DNA of 64,000 nt from Clostridia bacterium (GCA_017504305.1 JAFVRJ010000010.1:27193-91192), one strand, 5' to 3'. Counted from the stretch's first letter, positions 29,773 to 39,324 are shown. Numbers and translations: made by a program. Notes: a model not told the origin generated them from the letters alone.

Positions 29773-30726
29773 CTAATTGCCTGCGCGGAACAAGCCTGTA
29801 ACTTCTTTAGCCTTGGTGATATAGATAAAGGCTTTAGGGTCGATTTCCTTCAATAGTTTTTTGAAAGCGGTCGTTTGTTTTTTACGAACAACGCATATAA
29901 TCATGCCGTGTTCTTGGTGGGTGTATATTCCTTCCGTTTTAATGATAGAGCCTCCCCTTCTAATGGAGTTAACTATCGCTTCTGCAACCTCGTCTTGCTT
30001 ATCCGTAATGATATTAAATACCACGCTGGACTGCACGCCGTTGGTGATAATTTCAGCTACTTGTGAGGTTAAGAATAACGTTATAAAGGAATAAAGCACA
30101 GGTGTAGCTACGCCAACGAATATGGCGTTTGCATCCTGCCCTCTTGCTTGCACAAAGCCCAATACACCGGATAGCAATACTACAAAGCTATCGCAAGCAA
30201 ATAATTGCCATTGGATATTTAGATCGGGTTTTGCTTCGTAAGTTATTTTAGCAATAATTTCCGTACCGCCTGCACCGGTATTCAACAACAGCATTCCACC
30301 AAATGAAACACCGCCTATTACACCGCCTGCAATCGCCGCAAGGATGGTAACACCACTATCAAGCCCCGCGCCTTGGAAGGTGGGGAAATTTACCAAGCTC
30401 AACAAATAGGTAAATCCACTATACATTGCTACACATACGCAAGTGGTAATCGCATAACGCTTTTCGAGCTTGAATAGCGCCGCAATAACAAGCGGTACGT
30501 TCATTATGAACAACATAATACCGGGATCGAACCATTTGTCGGCAAGCTCAAGGTCATATGTCGCAACGAAGTTATATAGTATCGATGCGATACCGCCTAC
30601 TCCACCCGGCGCAAATGCGTTAGGTACGATAAACACGTAAATGGCTATCGCACGCAAAAATGCAAACACGGCAAGAGCGAAGTAGTAACCTACCTCTTTA
30701 AAAACCACTTTTTTATCGATTTTCAT
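29773..30726 (-). CDS. YitT family membrane protein (DUF161/DUF2179)
   Basis: The 317-residue protein has five or six transmembrane helices (about 15-205) containing the family signature AFAPGGVGGIASILYNF and NTGAGGTEIIAK, then a soluble C-terminal DUF2179 domain with GGSIIKTEGIYTHQEHGMIICVVRKKQ. The function of the family is not settled. It starts 5 bases after upp. Confidence 0.92.
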   Translation of the reverse strand: MKIDKKVVFKEVGYYFALAVFAFLRAIAIYVFIVPNAFAPGGVGGIASILYNFVATYDLELADKWFDPGIMLFIMNVPLVIAALFKLEKRYAITTCVCVAMYSGFTYLLSLVNFPTFQGAGLDSGVTILAAIAGGVIGGVSFGGMLLLNTGAGGTEIIAKITYEAKPDLNIQWQLFACDSFVVLLSGVLGFVQARGQDANAIFVGVATPVLYSFITLFLTSQVAEIITNGVQSSVVFNIITDKQDEVAEAIVNSIRRGGSIIKTEGIYTHQEHGMIICVVRKKQTTAFKKLLKEIDPKAFIYITKAKEVTGLFRAGN

Positions 30727-30731
30727 TTTAA

Positions 30732-31370
30732 CTATTTTGTACCGAACAATCTGTCGCCTGCATCGCCAAGACCGGGAAGAATATAACCGTTTTCGTTAAG
30801 TTGTCTATCCAAGCAAGCTACGAATACCTTAACGTCGGGATGAGCGGTTGCAACGGCTTCTACGCCTGCAGGAGCAGCGATGATATTCATCAAACGGATG
30901 TCTTCTACTCCACGAGCTTTGAGAAGGTTGATAGCGGCTACAGCCGAACCACCGGTAGCGAGCATGGGATCGAGGATGATAGCGATCTTGTTTTCGATGC
31001 CGTCGGGAAGTTTACAGTAGTATTCTTTGGGCTCTAACGTTTCTTCGTCACGGTACATACCGATGTGACCAACTTTAGCAGTGGGGAACAACATATGAAC
31101 GCCGTTAACCATGCCAAGACCTGCGCGAAGAACGGGAATAACCGCAACAGAGCTTTCGACAACAATGGTTTGCTCGGTCTTTTCGAGAGGGGTTGTAACC
31201 ATTATCTTGCGAGTGGGAACGTCCTTAAGGCACTCAAAAGTCATAAGAGCGGTAATCTCTTCAATAAGTTCCCTAAAATCCTTCATGCCGGTATCCTTAT
31301 TGCGGAGTATAGCAATTTTGTGTTGGATCAAAGGATGGGTAAAAATAGTTACGTTTTCGTAATTTTTCAT
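30732..31370 (-). CDS. upp: Uracil phosphoribosyltransferase
   Basis: This 212-residue salvage enzyme converts uracil + PRPP to UMP. It contains RAGLGMVNGVHMLFP, the PRPP loop ILDPMLATGGSA, and a C-terminal GDAGDRLFGTK that closes over uracil, all as in the family. The start at 31370 (MKNYENVTIFTHPLIQHK) follows AAGGAG by 7 bases; the longer in-frame ATG at 31391 has no ribosome site and overlaps a hairpin. It is paired with the uracil permease gene upstream. Confidence 0.97.
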   Translation of the reverse strand: MKNYENVTIFTHPLIQHKIAILRNKDTGMKDFRELIEEITALMTFECLKDVPTRKIMVTTPLEKTEQTIVVESSVAVIPVLRAGLGMVNGVHMLFPTAKVGHIGMYRDEETLEPKEYYCKLPDGIENKIAIILDPMLATGGSAVAAINLLKARGVEDIRLMNIIAAPAGVEAVATAHPDVKVFVACLDRQLNENGYILPGLGDAGDRLFGTK

Positions 31371-31385
31371 AGTTTTCTCCTTAAC

Positions 31386-31412
31386 GCACACACCCCTATT
31401 AAGGGTGTGCGC
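31386..31412 (-). promoter_or_regulatory. Intercistronic hairpin between uraA and upp
   Basis: CACACCC/GGGTGTG with flanking GC/GC pairs and a 7-base loop, in the 59-base gap just before the upp ribosome site. No T-tract follows on the minus strand, so it is more likely an mRNA-stabilising or processing hairpin than a terminator. Confidence 0.45.
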
Positions 31413-31429
31413 AATTAATTGTATGATGA

Positions 31430-32875
31430 TTATTCAGCGATTTCTTCTTCTGCGGAAGCTTCTTCGCTTACTGTCTTACTTACTTCAGCATAAGCAGCGG
31501 GAGCGCTGTCTTTTGCTTCTTGCTTATTGAAGCATACGTTTACTATGATACCGATAATAAGAGCGGTTGCAATAGCACTGATGGTGATAACGGGATTTTC
31601 GCCGTTTGCATCTGCGCCAAACTTAAGGGATAATCCGCCGATACCGGAAATCAAGATGGAGCATACTACGAATAAGTTTTTGCTTTCACCGAGGTCAATA
31701 CCGCGGAGCATATTAAGACCACTAACAGCGATAAAGCCGTAAAGAGCAAGACATACGCCACCCATTACGCAGCTGGGGATGGTGTTAATAAGAGCAATAA
31801 CGGGGCTAATAAATGCAAGAACTATTGCAAGAACTGCAGCGCCAAGGATAGATACTACAGATGCGTTCTTGGTGATAGCAACGCAACCTACGGATTCGCC
31901 GTAAGTGGTGTTGGGTACGCCACCGAATAAAGCGCCTACGAAAGAGCCTACGCCGTCGCCAAGGAGGGTTCTATGTAAACCGGGATCGGTAAGAAGGTCT
32001 TTTTCAACGATAGAGCTGATGTTTTTGTGGTCTGCAATATGCTCTGCAAAAACAACGAAAGCTACGGGGATGTAAAGGAGCGCAATGTTAGCAACGTCCG
32101 CGCCGGTGAGGGGTTGAATACCGTTACCCGAAGTTGCGAGGAAGGTGAACTTGGGATAATCAAGGAAGGATTGGATGCTGATATTGGTAAAATTATCAAC
32201 CAATGCGCCGTAGTTAACGATTTGGAGATACTCTACGTTTGCAGCGTAACCGATAATGCTGAACAAAGAAGCTACAACGTAACCTACGCCGATACCGATA
32301 AGGAAGGGAATAAGTTTCATTGTTTTGTTGCCCTTAATCGAACAGAAAACGATGGTGAAGAAGGTAATCAAGCCACAGAGTAAACCTACCAAGTTGTAAG
32401 CCATACCCGAGCCACTTGCTTTGGTAATATCGCCCATTGCGGTACCGGCAAGAGAAAGACCGATAAGAGCAACGGTAGGTCCGATAACTACGGGAGGCAT
32501 AAGTTTGTTAACCCATTTAGTTCCTGCGAGCTTAACTGCAAGAGCGATAAGAGCGTAAACGGCAGCAGCAAAAGCAGCACCGATAAGAACGCCAAAGTAG
32601 CCGAACAATGAAGCGCCGATCAAAGGGCTAATGAAGGCAAATGAACTGCCGAGGAAAACCGGGCTCTTAAACTTTGTGAATAAGAGGTAGGTAATGGTAC
32701 CGAAGCCTGCGCCAACGAGAGCGGCGGCGGAGTCGAGTACGTTCAATCCGGTTGCGCCGTTAACAATAACGGGAACAACGATGGTTGCTGCAATGATTGC
32801 GAGCAATTGTTGGAACGAGAAAACTACAAGTTTTCCAAATGGCGGTCTATCGCTTACGTCATAAACCAATTTCAT
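31430..32875 (-). CDS. uraA: Uracil/xanthine permease (NCS2 family)
   Basis: The 481-residue nucleobase:cation symporter has about 12-14 transmembrane helices. It starts VYDVSDRPPFGKLVVFSFQQLLAIIAATIVVPVIV as in UraA, has FAEHIADHKNISSIVEKD with the substrate-binding Glu/His segment, and GVPNTTYGESVGCVAITKNASV, the NCS2 signature. The cytoplasmic tail is Ala/Glu-rich. Pairing with upp supports uracil as substrate. Confidence 0.93.
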   Translation of the reverse strand: MKLVYDVSDRPPFGKLVVFSFQQLLAIIAATIVVPVIVNGATGLNVLDSAAALVGAGFGTITYLLFTKFKSPVFLGSSFAFISPLIGASLFGYFGVLIGAAFAAAVYALIALAVKLAGTKWVNKLMPPVVIGPTVALIGLSLAGTAMGDITKASGSGMAYNLVGLLCGLITFFTIVFCSIKGNKTMKLIPFLIGIGVGYVVASLFSIIGYAANVEYLQIVNYGALVDNFTNISIQSFLDYPKFTFLATSGNGIQPLTGADVANIALLYIPVAFVVFAEHIADHKNISSIVEKDLLTDPGLHRTLLGDGVGSFVGALFGGVPNTTYGESVGCVAITKNASVVSILGAAVLAIVLAFISPVIALINTIPSCVMGGVCLALYGFIAVSGLNMLRGIDLGESKNLFVVCSILISGIGGLSLKFGADANGENPVITISAIATALIIGIIVNVCFNKQEAKDSAPAAYAEVSKTVSEEASAEEEIAE

Positions 32876-32905
32876 AATCTTTTCTCCTTCTTTAGAGTTT
32901 AATTT

Positions 32906-32934
32906 TTTATACCACGCGCGATGCGTAATAAGCT
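32906..32934 (-). promoter_or_regulatory. Probable uraA promoter with CGCG tract, weak -35
   Basis: A minus-strand TATAAA (32906-32911) is preceded by a spacer containing CATCGCGCGTGG, but the -35 (GCTTAT or AGCTTA) is poor. It resembles the CGCG-spacer promoters at the other loci. Confidence 0.4.
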
Positions 32935-35900
32935 TAATCTCCTAACGTAAAGCCGTAATTGAATATCGAAGCGATATCAAAAGCTTTTTCGTGCCAACCG
33001 TCGGGACGCGCTGAAATAGCGCAGTTAAAGGTTACTTCAGGCGTAGCGCTTCCTTCGGGGTCGTTGAATTTATTGTAGTTATAGGTGAAAGCGGACTCCC
33101 CTATTATCGTCGTTGCAACAGGAATATAAACGGTAGATAACGAGGTGTTGTAGAAGGCTTTACCTTTGATTTCTTTTAAGGTTTCGGGGAGATTTATCTC
33201 TGTGATATTATGGCACTCGCTAAAGGCACCGAAAGCAATCACTTCGCAGTCGGTGAGCGTTACGCTTTGAAGTTTTTTGGGGACTTCAGTGTAATATCTT
33301 GATAGAGCTCCGCCCTCGGCTACTTGGGGGGTAAACCCTACTTGGGATGATTCGGAGTAATCGAATACGTAACCGAGCAAACCGCCGGCGCCCGTAGCTC
33401 CTCTATATGCTCCGGCAAACGGAATCGTTAGAGAGGTTAAAGAAGTCAAGCCCTTGAAGGTAAGCTCGCTAATAACGTCTATAGAGTTTGGAACGGTAAC
33501 GCTCGTTATGGTGCTCTCGCCGTTAAAGGTCTTTAAAAGGCCTATTACGGGGTATCCGTCGATGGTTGCAGGCACGGTAACTTCGGTTGCATTGCCTAAA
33601 TAATCGGTAAGGACGGCTTTGTTATCACGGACTATATATTGATAATCGCCGGACGTTACTCTGGTACCGCCGTAATTGATGGTAATAGCGTTGATTTCAC
33701 CGGTAGTTTTCCAACTTCCGCTCCAGCCGGATAGCGTGTCTTCATCGATATCAACGTCGACTACGAGAGAGCTACATCCATAGAATACGTTTTTGCCGAC
33801 ACCAACGAGGGTTGCAGGCAAAACTGCCTTCGTAAGTTTTTTACAATCGCGGAAAGCGTTTTGCTCGATATTGACTATACCCATAGGCAAGACTGCTTGA
33901 GTAATAGCCGTTTCGCGGAAGGCGTAAACGCCGATATTTTTGAGAGAAATCGGGAAGTTAATATTTGCAAGAGCGGTACATCCGTAAAAAACGTTGGCAC
34001 CGATATTTTCAAGGGTAGAAGGCAACGTAATGCTTGTTAAGCTCTTGTTGTTGACGAACAAGCTATCGTTCAAATTAACTACGCCCTCGGGTACGGTATA
34101 AGAGGTTGCAGTCAATGCATCGGAGTAGAAAATGAGATCTTTTTTACCTTTGGTAAAAAGAATAGCTCCGTCCGACTCAAAGTAAACGTTAGCGTTATCT
34201 ACGTCGATAGCCGTCAGATTGGTGCAGTTTTCAAACGCGGTAGCGGCAAGAACTTTTACGCCGGTGGGAATAATTACGGAGGTAAGTCCGGTGCATCCGT
34301 TGAACGCGTACTCGTTAATCTGCTCAAGGGTTTGCGGTAATGAAATCTCTTTAAGAGAAGTTAATCCGCTAAATGCTTGGGCATCTATAAGCGTTACGCC
34401 TTCGGAAATGGTAATATTTGCAAGGGATACACAATCCTCAAACACCTTTGTTCCAATAGCTTTAACACCTGACGGGATGGTAAAGCTTTCGAGTTTAGTA
34501 CACCCTCTAAAGGCTCCGCTTCCGATTTGCGTTAAGCCGGTTGCACCCACTATAGATTTAAGTTCACTACAATTTGTAAACGCAGACGTCTTAACTTCGA
34601 TAATGCCTGCGTGCAAGTTAACGGTGTTTAGCAAAATACAGTTAAGGAAAGTTTGTTGCTCAATAACGGTAACGCTTGTGGGAACGGTAAACGTGGTAAA
34701 CGATCTGCATGCGTTGAAAGCGTTAGCGCCTATTGCGGTGCAAGCGTCGGGTAAGGTAATGCTACCGAGCTTTAAGCAATATGCAAATGCGGAAGCACCC
34801 ACTTTAGTGATTGCGTTTTGACCGCCGAAAGTCAATGATTCCATCTTTTTTGCATTGTAGAAGGTGTAATCTTTGATTTCGGTAATGGCGCTACTTAAAT
34901 TTGCAGTAGTTATCGATTCACAGTTATAGAAGCAGTATTCGCCGATGGAAGCAACTGTTTCCGGCAAGCTAATGCTACCTAACGATACACAGTTGTAGAA
35001 AGCTTTTGCCCCTATCGTCTCGACGCCTTCATCTATTACTACGCTCGAAAGCTTACCACAGCCGTAAAATGCTTCATCGCCGATGCTTTCAACGGAGGAA
35101 AGAACTCTAACCGCCATAACAGAGGAGCAACCGTACAAAGCACCCTCGCCGATGGAGGTTACTTGGTCGAAGATTTGGAAGTACCTTAAAGCAGTACAAT
35201 CCTTAAACATATGTTTAGAAACGGCCTTTAGAGAGGTGGGGAGTTGAACGTTTTGTAGTTTTGTACAACCGCTAAACGCACCCTCGCCTATCGTGGTAAT
35301 GCCGTTAATAAGCTTAACGCTTTCGAGATTGGTGCAACCACTAAAGGCGTTTGCGCCGATGCTAACGTAGCCGGAGTTTGCAGGGAACGTTACTGATTTT
35401 AGGTTGGTATTATTCTTAAAGAGGTTTGCGCCGACTGAAGAAATGGTAATACCGTCGAGCTTATCGGGAAGCACAATATTGGCGGCGGATTTACCGAGGT
35501 CGGTTAAAGATTTTAAACTTGCACCTTCGCGCACAAAGTAGGTAGCGCTATCTGCAGGCGTCCACTTTGCGTAGACGGTGATATTACGCGTTACTTTGGT
35601 TGCAGTGGTAAATTCTGTGGTATAAGCGGTATCGAGATACCAGCCGGAGAAGTTGAAGTCTTTGCGAGTGGGAGGAAGGGGTAAGGTAAAGGAGTCGCCT
35701 TCTTTAACGCGAAGAACGGGAACGCTACTACCGCCGGTAGTATCAAAGGTAACTATAAAGGTATTGTTACCGGTAACGACGTTTTCCACCCAGTGAGCAT
35801 AAACGTTAATGTTGTTAATAACCTTGGTAGATGCGGTAAAAAGTTGAGTCCAAACGCCGTCGTCGAGATACCAGTTATCAAAGGTATAACCCGCTTTAGT

Positions 35901-36065
35901 GGGCGGTTTAGGTAAGGAGGCGTTGCCCCCTTTTGTAACTTGAACGTTGGCATATACTTGGCCGTCGACGTTAAAGGTAACGGTAAACGTATCCTTATTA
36001 CATGCGATGAGCAAAGCAACGCATAAAATCACGATAAGAAAGATGACAAAAAACTTCTTATTCAT
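32934..36065 (-). CDS. Large lipoprotein with two InlB-type repeats and about twenty BspA-like LRRs
   Basis: The 1043-residue lipoprotein (L-I-A-C22) has two InlB B-repeats (GYTFDNWYLDDGVW..INVYAHW and DFNFSGWYLDTAYT..ITVYAKW; about residues 55-95 and 130-170). A long right-handed array of LRRs follows with the repeating pattern I-G-x-x-A-F-x-x-C-x-x-L-x-S/x-V-x-x-P, interrupted near residues 640 and 800. InlB repeats and BspA LRRs are established surface-adhesion modules; the ligand is unknown. It is transcribed alone from a strong CGCG-spacer promoter. Confidence 0.93.
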   Translation of the reverse strand: MNKKFFVIFLIVILCVALLIACNKDTFTVTFNVDGQVYANVQVTKGGNASLPKPPTKAGYTFDNWYLDDGVWTQLFTASTKVINNINVYAHWVENVVTGNNTFIVTFDTTGGSSVPVLRVKEGDSFTLPLPPTRKDFNFSGWYLDTAYTTEFTTATKVTRNITVYAKWTPADSATYFVREGASLKSLTDLGKSAANIVLPDKLDGITISSVGANLFKNNTNLKSVTFPANSGYVSIGANAFSGCTNLESVKLINGITTIGEGAFSGCTKLQNVQLPTSLKAVSKHMFKDCTALRYFQIFDQVTSIGEGALYGCSSVMAVRVLSSVESIGDEAFYGCGKLSSVVIDEGVETIGAKAFYNCVSLGSISLPETVASIGEYCFYNCESITTANLSSAITEIKDYTFYNAKKMESLTFGGQNAITKVGASAFAYCLKLGSITLPDACTAIGANAFNACRSFTTFTVPTSVTVIEQQTFLNCILLNTVNLHAGIIEVKTSAFTNCSELKSIVGATGLTQIGSGAFRGCTKLESFTIPSGVKAIGTKVFEDCVSLANITISEGVTLIDAQAFSGLTSLKEISLPQTLEQINEYAFNGCTGLTSVIIPTGVKVLAATAFENCTNLTAIDVDNANVYFESDGAILFTKGKKDLIFYSDALTATSYTVPEGVVNLNDSLFVNNKSLTSITLPSTLENIGANVFYGCTALANINFPISLKNIGVYAFRETAITQAVLPMGIVNIEQNAFRDCKKLTKAVLPATLVGVGKNVFYGCSSLVVDVDIDEDTLSGWSGSWKTTGEINAITINYGGTRVTSGDYQYIVRDNKAVLTDYLGNATEVTVPATIDGYPVIGLLKTFNGESTITSVTVPNSIDVISELTFKGLTSLTSLTIPFAGAYRGATGAGGLLGYVFDYSESSQVGFTPQVAEGGALSRYYTEVPKKLQSVTLTDCEVIAFGAFSECHNITEINLPETLKEIKGKAFYNTSLSTVYIPVATTIIGESAFTYNYNKFNDPEGSATPEVTFNCAISARPDGWHEKAFDIASIFNYGFTLGD

Positions 36066-36088
36066 ATTACTCCTATTCCCTCGATGGT

Positions 36089-36117
36089 ATTATATAACGC
36101 GCACGCGTTAAAGTCAA
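36089..36117 (-). promoter_or_regulatory. Promoter of large LRR lipoprotein, CGCG-spacer type
   Basis: Minus strand: -35 TTGACT (36112-36117) and -10 TATAAT (36089-36094), spacer of 17 bases that is itself a palindrome, AACGCG-TG-CGCGTT. The same palindrome occurs at 2821-2836 upstream of another surface-protein promoter. Confidence 0.78.
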
Positions 36118-36230
36118 GCACGATTACGTTAATAAAGAGTGACGTAACGGTGACAAAAATATTTTGTGCAAACGGAATAAAAAGTTATCACGTGCACAAA
36201 ATAACATTAAAGAATAGAGGAGGAACCGAC

Positions 36231-36380
36231 ATGAGCAAATCAAAATGTATTGTAAAGACCGGCGAAAAGCCCGGCAAAGGCTCTTACAATTGTACCAATT
36301 GTAACACTGAAGTAACCCTTGGGGAATACGACAAAATGCCCCCTTGCCCTAAATGCAGTAATAATGAATTTACTTGCTAA
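36231..36380 (+). CDS. Zinc-ribbon miniprotein (49 aa)
   Basis: This short gene encodes 49 residues with two C-x-x-C knuckles (YNCTNCN and PPCPKCSNNEF) 17 residues apart, a standard four-Cys zinc ribbon, plus a basic N-terminus and a final Cys. I start at 36231 because GAGGAGG lies 6 bases upstream; the frame is open further up but without a ribosome site. Such miniproteins are common in Clostridia; the function is unknown. It is convergent with dtd, with repeat copies R2a and R2b between. Confidence 0.8.
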   Translation: MSKSKCIVKTGEKPGKGSYNCTNCNTEVTLGEYDKMPPCPKCSNNEFTC

Positions 36381-36404
36381 TAACAGTCTCGCAAGCCTAT
36401 GCGT

Positions 36405-36445
36405 GGAATATAGACTGCGGATAAGCGAGCAGAACGCGAAATCCA
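36405..36445. repeat. Fragment resembling the left end of a GTAC-hairpin element
   Basis: ATAGACTGCGGATAAGCGAGC resembles the left end of copy R1 (AGACCGCGGAGAAGCAAGC) but has no matching right half. It is probably a decayed remnant. Confidence 0.4.
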
Positions 36446-36453
36446 AAGTTATT

Positions 36454-36575
36454 AACCGCATAGTTTAGATGCAAGACAAATAAACACAAAGCCCAACGAC
36501 AGGAGTGTAATTGAACGTACATGACTGAGTTGGGCTTTGATCGTTTATGAAGTATGGCGCTAAAATATTCGGAAT
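36454..36575. repeat. GTAC-hairpin element, copy R2a
   Basis: Nearly identical to R2b, 165 bases upstream of it. Outer arms ACCGCATAGTTTAG and CTAAAATATTCGG are partly complementary. The apical stem has a C-to-A change (TGTAA instead of TGTAC) that breaks one pair, so this copy may be decaying. Confidence 0.8.
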
Positions 36576-36618
36576 TAGACTGAAGCGAAGCTATCAAAAT
36601 AAAGCGCTTGAACTTAAT

Positions 36619-36741
36619 AAACCGCATAGTTTAGATGCAAGACAAATAAACACAAAACCCAACGACAGGAGTGTACTTGAACGTACATGACTGAGTTGGG
36701 CTTTGATCGTTTATGAAGTATGGCGCTAAAATATGCGGTTT
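36619..36741. repeat. 123-bp palindromic GTAC-hairpin element, copy R2b
   Basis: Ends AAACCGCATAGTTTAG and CTAAAATATGCGGTTT are complementary except for one base. The centre is CCCAAC-GA-CAG-GAG-TGTAC, loop, GTACA-TGA-CTG-A-GTTGGG. The right end overlaps the dtd stop codon by 2 bases. Length is again 123 bp. Confidence 0.85.
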
Positions 36742-37171
36742 AAATAATGATGGTGACGGGACCGGAATTAAGTTGTTCAATAAGCATATCTGCGCCAAAA
36801 ACGCCGTACTTAACCGATAATCCACGAGATTCGAGGAGTGAGCCGAGCTTGAGGTATAAGGCTTTGGCGATATCAGGCGCTTCGGCACGGGTGAAATCGG
36901 GGCGATTGCCACGGGAGCAATCGGCACATAAAGTAAATTGGGAAATTAACATGATCTCGTAGCCGTTATCGAGTGCGGAAAAATTCATTTTACCACGCTC
37001 ATCTTCGAAAACGCGCATTTGAGAAATCTTTTTTGCATAGTACTCCAACTGATCTTCAGAGTCCCCTCTTTCTACGCCGAAATATACGGCAAGTCCTTTG
37101 CCAATTTCGGAAACGAGGTTGCCGTCAACCGAAAGTTTAACTCCATCTACTCTTTGAACGACTGCTTTCAT
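36740..37171 (-). CDS. dtd: D-aminoacyl-tRNA deacylase
   Basis: The 143-residue proofreading enzyme removes D-amino acids (and Gly from tRNA-Ala) mischarged on tRNA. Both signatures are present: S-Q-F-T-L at 77-81 and the cross-subunit Gly-cisPro G137-P138 in NSGPVTI, at the very C-terminus as expected. Its promoter -35 box abuts the sensor kinase stop codon upstream. Confidence 0.96.
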   Translation of the reverse strand: MKAVVQRVDGVKLSVDGNLVSEIGKGLAVYFGVERGDSEDQLEYYAKKISQMRVFEDERGKMNFSALDNGYEIMLISQFTLCADCSRGNRPDFTRAEAPDIAKALYLKLGSLLESRGLSVKYGVFGADMLIEQLNSGPVTIII

Positions 37172-37195
37172 AATAAATCCTTTATCGTTTTTGAA

Positions 37196-37224
37196 AGTAT
37201 ATCACGCAAATACCGTTAAGTCAA
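37196..37224 (-). promoter_or_regulatory. dtd promoter
   Basis: Minus strand: -35 TTGACT (37219-37224), 17-base spacer, -10 TATACT (37196-37201). The -35 is directly adjacent to the kinase stop codon. The spacer has no CGCG tract. Confidence 0.7.
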
Positions 37225-38505
37225 TTAGCCCTTGGACCTAAAGGTTACTTGGAACTCGGTATATTCGTTAGGTACGGATTGACAATCAATTTTAGCGTCG
37301 TGATGCTCGGCAATAGCCTTTGCCATAGCAAGTCCTAAACCATAACTATTATTGTTTGCGCCTTGCGTACGAGCGCGATCGCCTTTGTAAAAACGCTCGA
37401 AAACATGGGGTAAATCTTCCTCTTTTATGCCCTCGCCGGTGTTACGCACGGATAAAACGTAATTCTTTTTGCGCCTATATAACTTAACGCAAATATTGCC
37501 ACCATATGGAGTGTACTTGATCGCGTTATCAAGTAGAATCAACGTCAAGCGTTCAAGAGGCTTCTTGATGCCGTTTATAATGACGTTTTCTTCAATCTGA
37601 TCGTCGATTATAATGGATTTTTCATAACATAACGCTTCTACCGTGAGCGAGCCGGCCATAACCACTTCGGATAGATTAACAGGCTCTTTGATATTTTCAC
37701 CGACGTCTTCCATTTTGCTCAACTCAAGCATATCAAGTATCAAACCATTGGTGCGATTAACTTGCTCCTCAATGGCCTCAAACCACTTTTCGTTTGATTT
37801 AACGGTGCTTTCCGGCTCCGACTGAATAACGCTTAAGTTTGCAGAAATTATGGTAAGCGGAGTTTTAAGCTCGTGGGATGCATTGGCTATGAGCTTTTTG
37901 CCTTTTGACATACTTTTCTCAACCGGCTCAAGCACCCTGTCAGATAATAAATATGCAATTAGCGCAACGCTTGTTATAGCAAAAAGATATGCCATTATAA
38001 ACCAAAAACCGCTTCTTAAAATAAGCGATCTTTCCGCCGACCAGTCGAAAAATACGTAGTCGGTATGCTGATCGTATGCACGCATGGAAGCGACGTAAAA
38101 ATGCCCGTTAACCTCATAAAAATTGCGATCTGCGCTGGCTGCTAAAACGGTTGCGTTTATTACGTCGTTAAGGTCGTCGGTTTCTTCAAGATAAGGATGG
38201 TTTTCAAGTATGTTTTGGTAATCTATAGTGCCATTTTCGGATACCGAAAATAATACTGCTCGAGAATAAAAGCTACGACTTTCAGACACTTCGTCATCCT
38301 CGAAGCTTGGGTGTTTTGGCGGGGTAATTTGATAGCCTTGGAGCTCTAAAACGGCATCAAGACCTATTTTAATTTCGTTGATTTGGTTACGCAAATTTAT
38401 CATCCAAAGCACGCTAAAAAGCACAATCAAAAGTATGCCTGCAGTTACCGCGCAAGTCAAAACGAAACGAAGTCTTAATTTTTTTAGAATTACGTTATCT
38501 TTCAT
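37225..38505 (-). CDS. Two-component sensor histidine kinase
   Basis: The 426-residue membrane kinase has TM1 (about 14-37), an extracytoplasmic sensor region of about 125 residues, TM2 (about 166-188), then HisKA with phospho-acceptor H211 (ASHELKTPLTII) and a HATPase_c domain (N-box LDNAIKYTP at 325-333, G1 GEGI, G2 GLGLA at 389-393). No HAMP domain is evident between TM2 and the HisKA. Its start overlaps the response regulator by 11 bp. The signal is unknown; the sensor region is acidic with a W-rich end. Confidence 0.95.
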   Translation of the reverse strand: MKDNVILKKLRLRFVLTCAVTAGILLIVLFSVLWMINLRNQINEIKIGLDAVLELQGYQITPPKHPSFEDDEVSESRSFYSRAVLFSVSENGTIDYQNILENHPYLEETDDLNDVINATVLAASADRNFYEVNGHFYVASMRAYDQHTDYVFFDWSAERSLILRSGFWFIMAYLFAITSVALIAYLLSDRVLEPVEKSMSKGKKLIANASHELKTPLTIISANLSVIQSEPESTVKSNEKWFEAIEEQVNRTNGLILDMLELSKMEDVGENIKEPVNLSEVVMAGSLTVEALCYEKSIIIDDQIEENVIINGIKKPLERLTLILLDNAIKYTPYGGNICVKLYRRKKNYVLSVRNTGEGIKEEDLPHVFERFYKGDRARTQGANNNSYGLGLAMAKAIAEHHDAKIDCQSVPNEYTEFQVTFRSKG

Positions 38506-39181
38506 TATTCAGAGTGATCTTATAACCTATCCCTCTTACCGAATCAATGGTAAAGTCTGCGCCTACGTAATTTAGTTTTTTGCGGATAAACGACACGTAT
38601 ACTTCGAGGTTATTGGAGGTAAAATCAGAATCCAACCCCCATACCCTATTGATGATTTCCTCTTTGCCGGAAACAAATCCAATACGCTCGAAAAAGAACT
38701 TCAAGATACCAAGTTCTTTAACAAAAAGTTGAACCTCTTTGCCGTTAGCGCGGATGGCGGAGTTGGTTATATCTAACTCCACGTTGCCACAGGTAAGCCT
38801 ATTACCTATTGCAAGGGTGCTTTGTCCCCTACGGAGCAACGCTCTTACGCGCGCCATCAGCTCTTTGAAGCTAAAGGGTTTTGCAAGATAATCGTCTGCG
38901 CCTAAATCAAGCCCCTTGACCTTGTCAGACTCGCTGGAAAGGGCGGTAAGCATGATTACCGGAGTGGTGATTTTATTCTCGCGGATAACTTTAAGTACCT
39001 CAAAGCCGTTACGCTTTGGCATAAGAACGTCAAGTATTATGAGGTCAAAGGCATTAGTTAAGGCATATTCCAAGCCATCGTCGCCGTCGTATACGGCGGT
39101 AACCTCCATCTTTTCCTTTTCAAACATATTTACAAGAGCTTGTGATAGCGCCCTTTCGTCTTCAACAAGTAATAAACGCAT
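38495..39181 (-). CDS. OmpR/PhoB-family response regulator
   Basis: The 228-residue regulator has a receiver domain with E7/D8 acidic pair, phospho-acceptor D51, T79 and K101, followed by a winged-helix DNA-binding domain (about 130-225) with the VYVSFIRKKL..VRGIGYKI motif. I start at 39181 (MRLLLVEDE) because AAGGAG lies 7 bases upstream; an ATG 42 bases earlier lacks a ribosome site. It partners the adjacent kinase. Confidence 0.95.
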   Translation of the reverse strand: MRLLLVEDERALSQALVNMFEKEKMEVTAVYDGDDGLEYALTNAFDLIILDVLMPKRNGFEVLKVIRENKITTPVIMLTALSSESDKVKGLDLGADDYLAKPFSFKELMARVRALLRRGQSTLAIGNRLTCGNVELDITNSAIRANGKEVQLFVKELGILKFFFERIGFVSGKEEIINRVWGLDSDFTSNNLEVYVSFIRKKLNYVGADFTIDSVRGIGYKITLNNER

Positions 39182-39289
39182 GTTTTTCTCCTTATAACAA
39201 TTATAACATATAAAAGGTAACAAATTATAGTTAAATATTAATTAAACAGGCCAGTTATCCTTTAGACAATCACTTCAAAAATTTGGGTA

Positions 39290-39318
39290 TTGCCAATGCG
39301 CCCCAAAGATGCTATAAT
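39290..39318 (+). promoter_or_regulatory. Promoter of structured ncRNA
   Basis: Plus strand: -35 TTGCCA (39290-39295), 17-base spacer, perfect -10 TATAAT (39313-39318). Nothing is translated downstream before the terminator at 39506. Confidence 0.8.
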
Positions 39319-39324
39319 ATATAT

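Noticed and set aside
34219..34821. A 200-codon open frame antisense to the LRR lipoprotein gene
   Set aside because: It mirrors the periodic LRR coding sequence and lacks a ribosome site or family resemblance.
36397..36627. A 76-codon minus-strand frame between the zinc-ribbon gene and dtd
   Set aside because: It runs through repeat copy R2a and has no ribosome site.
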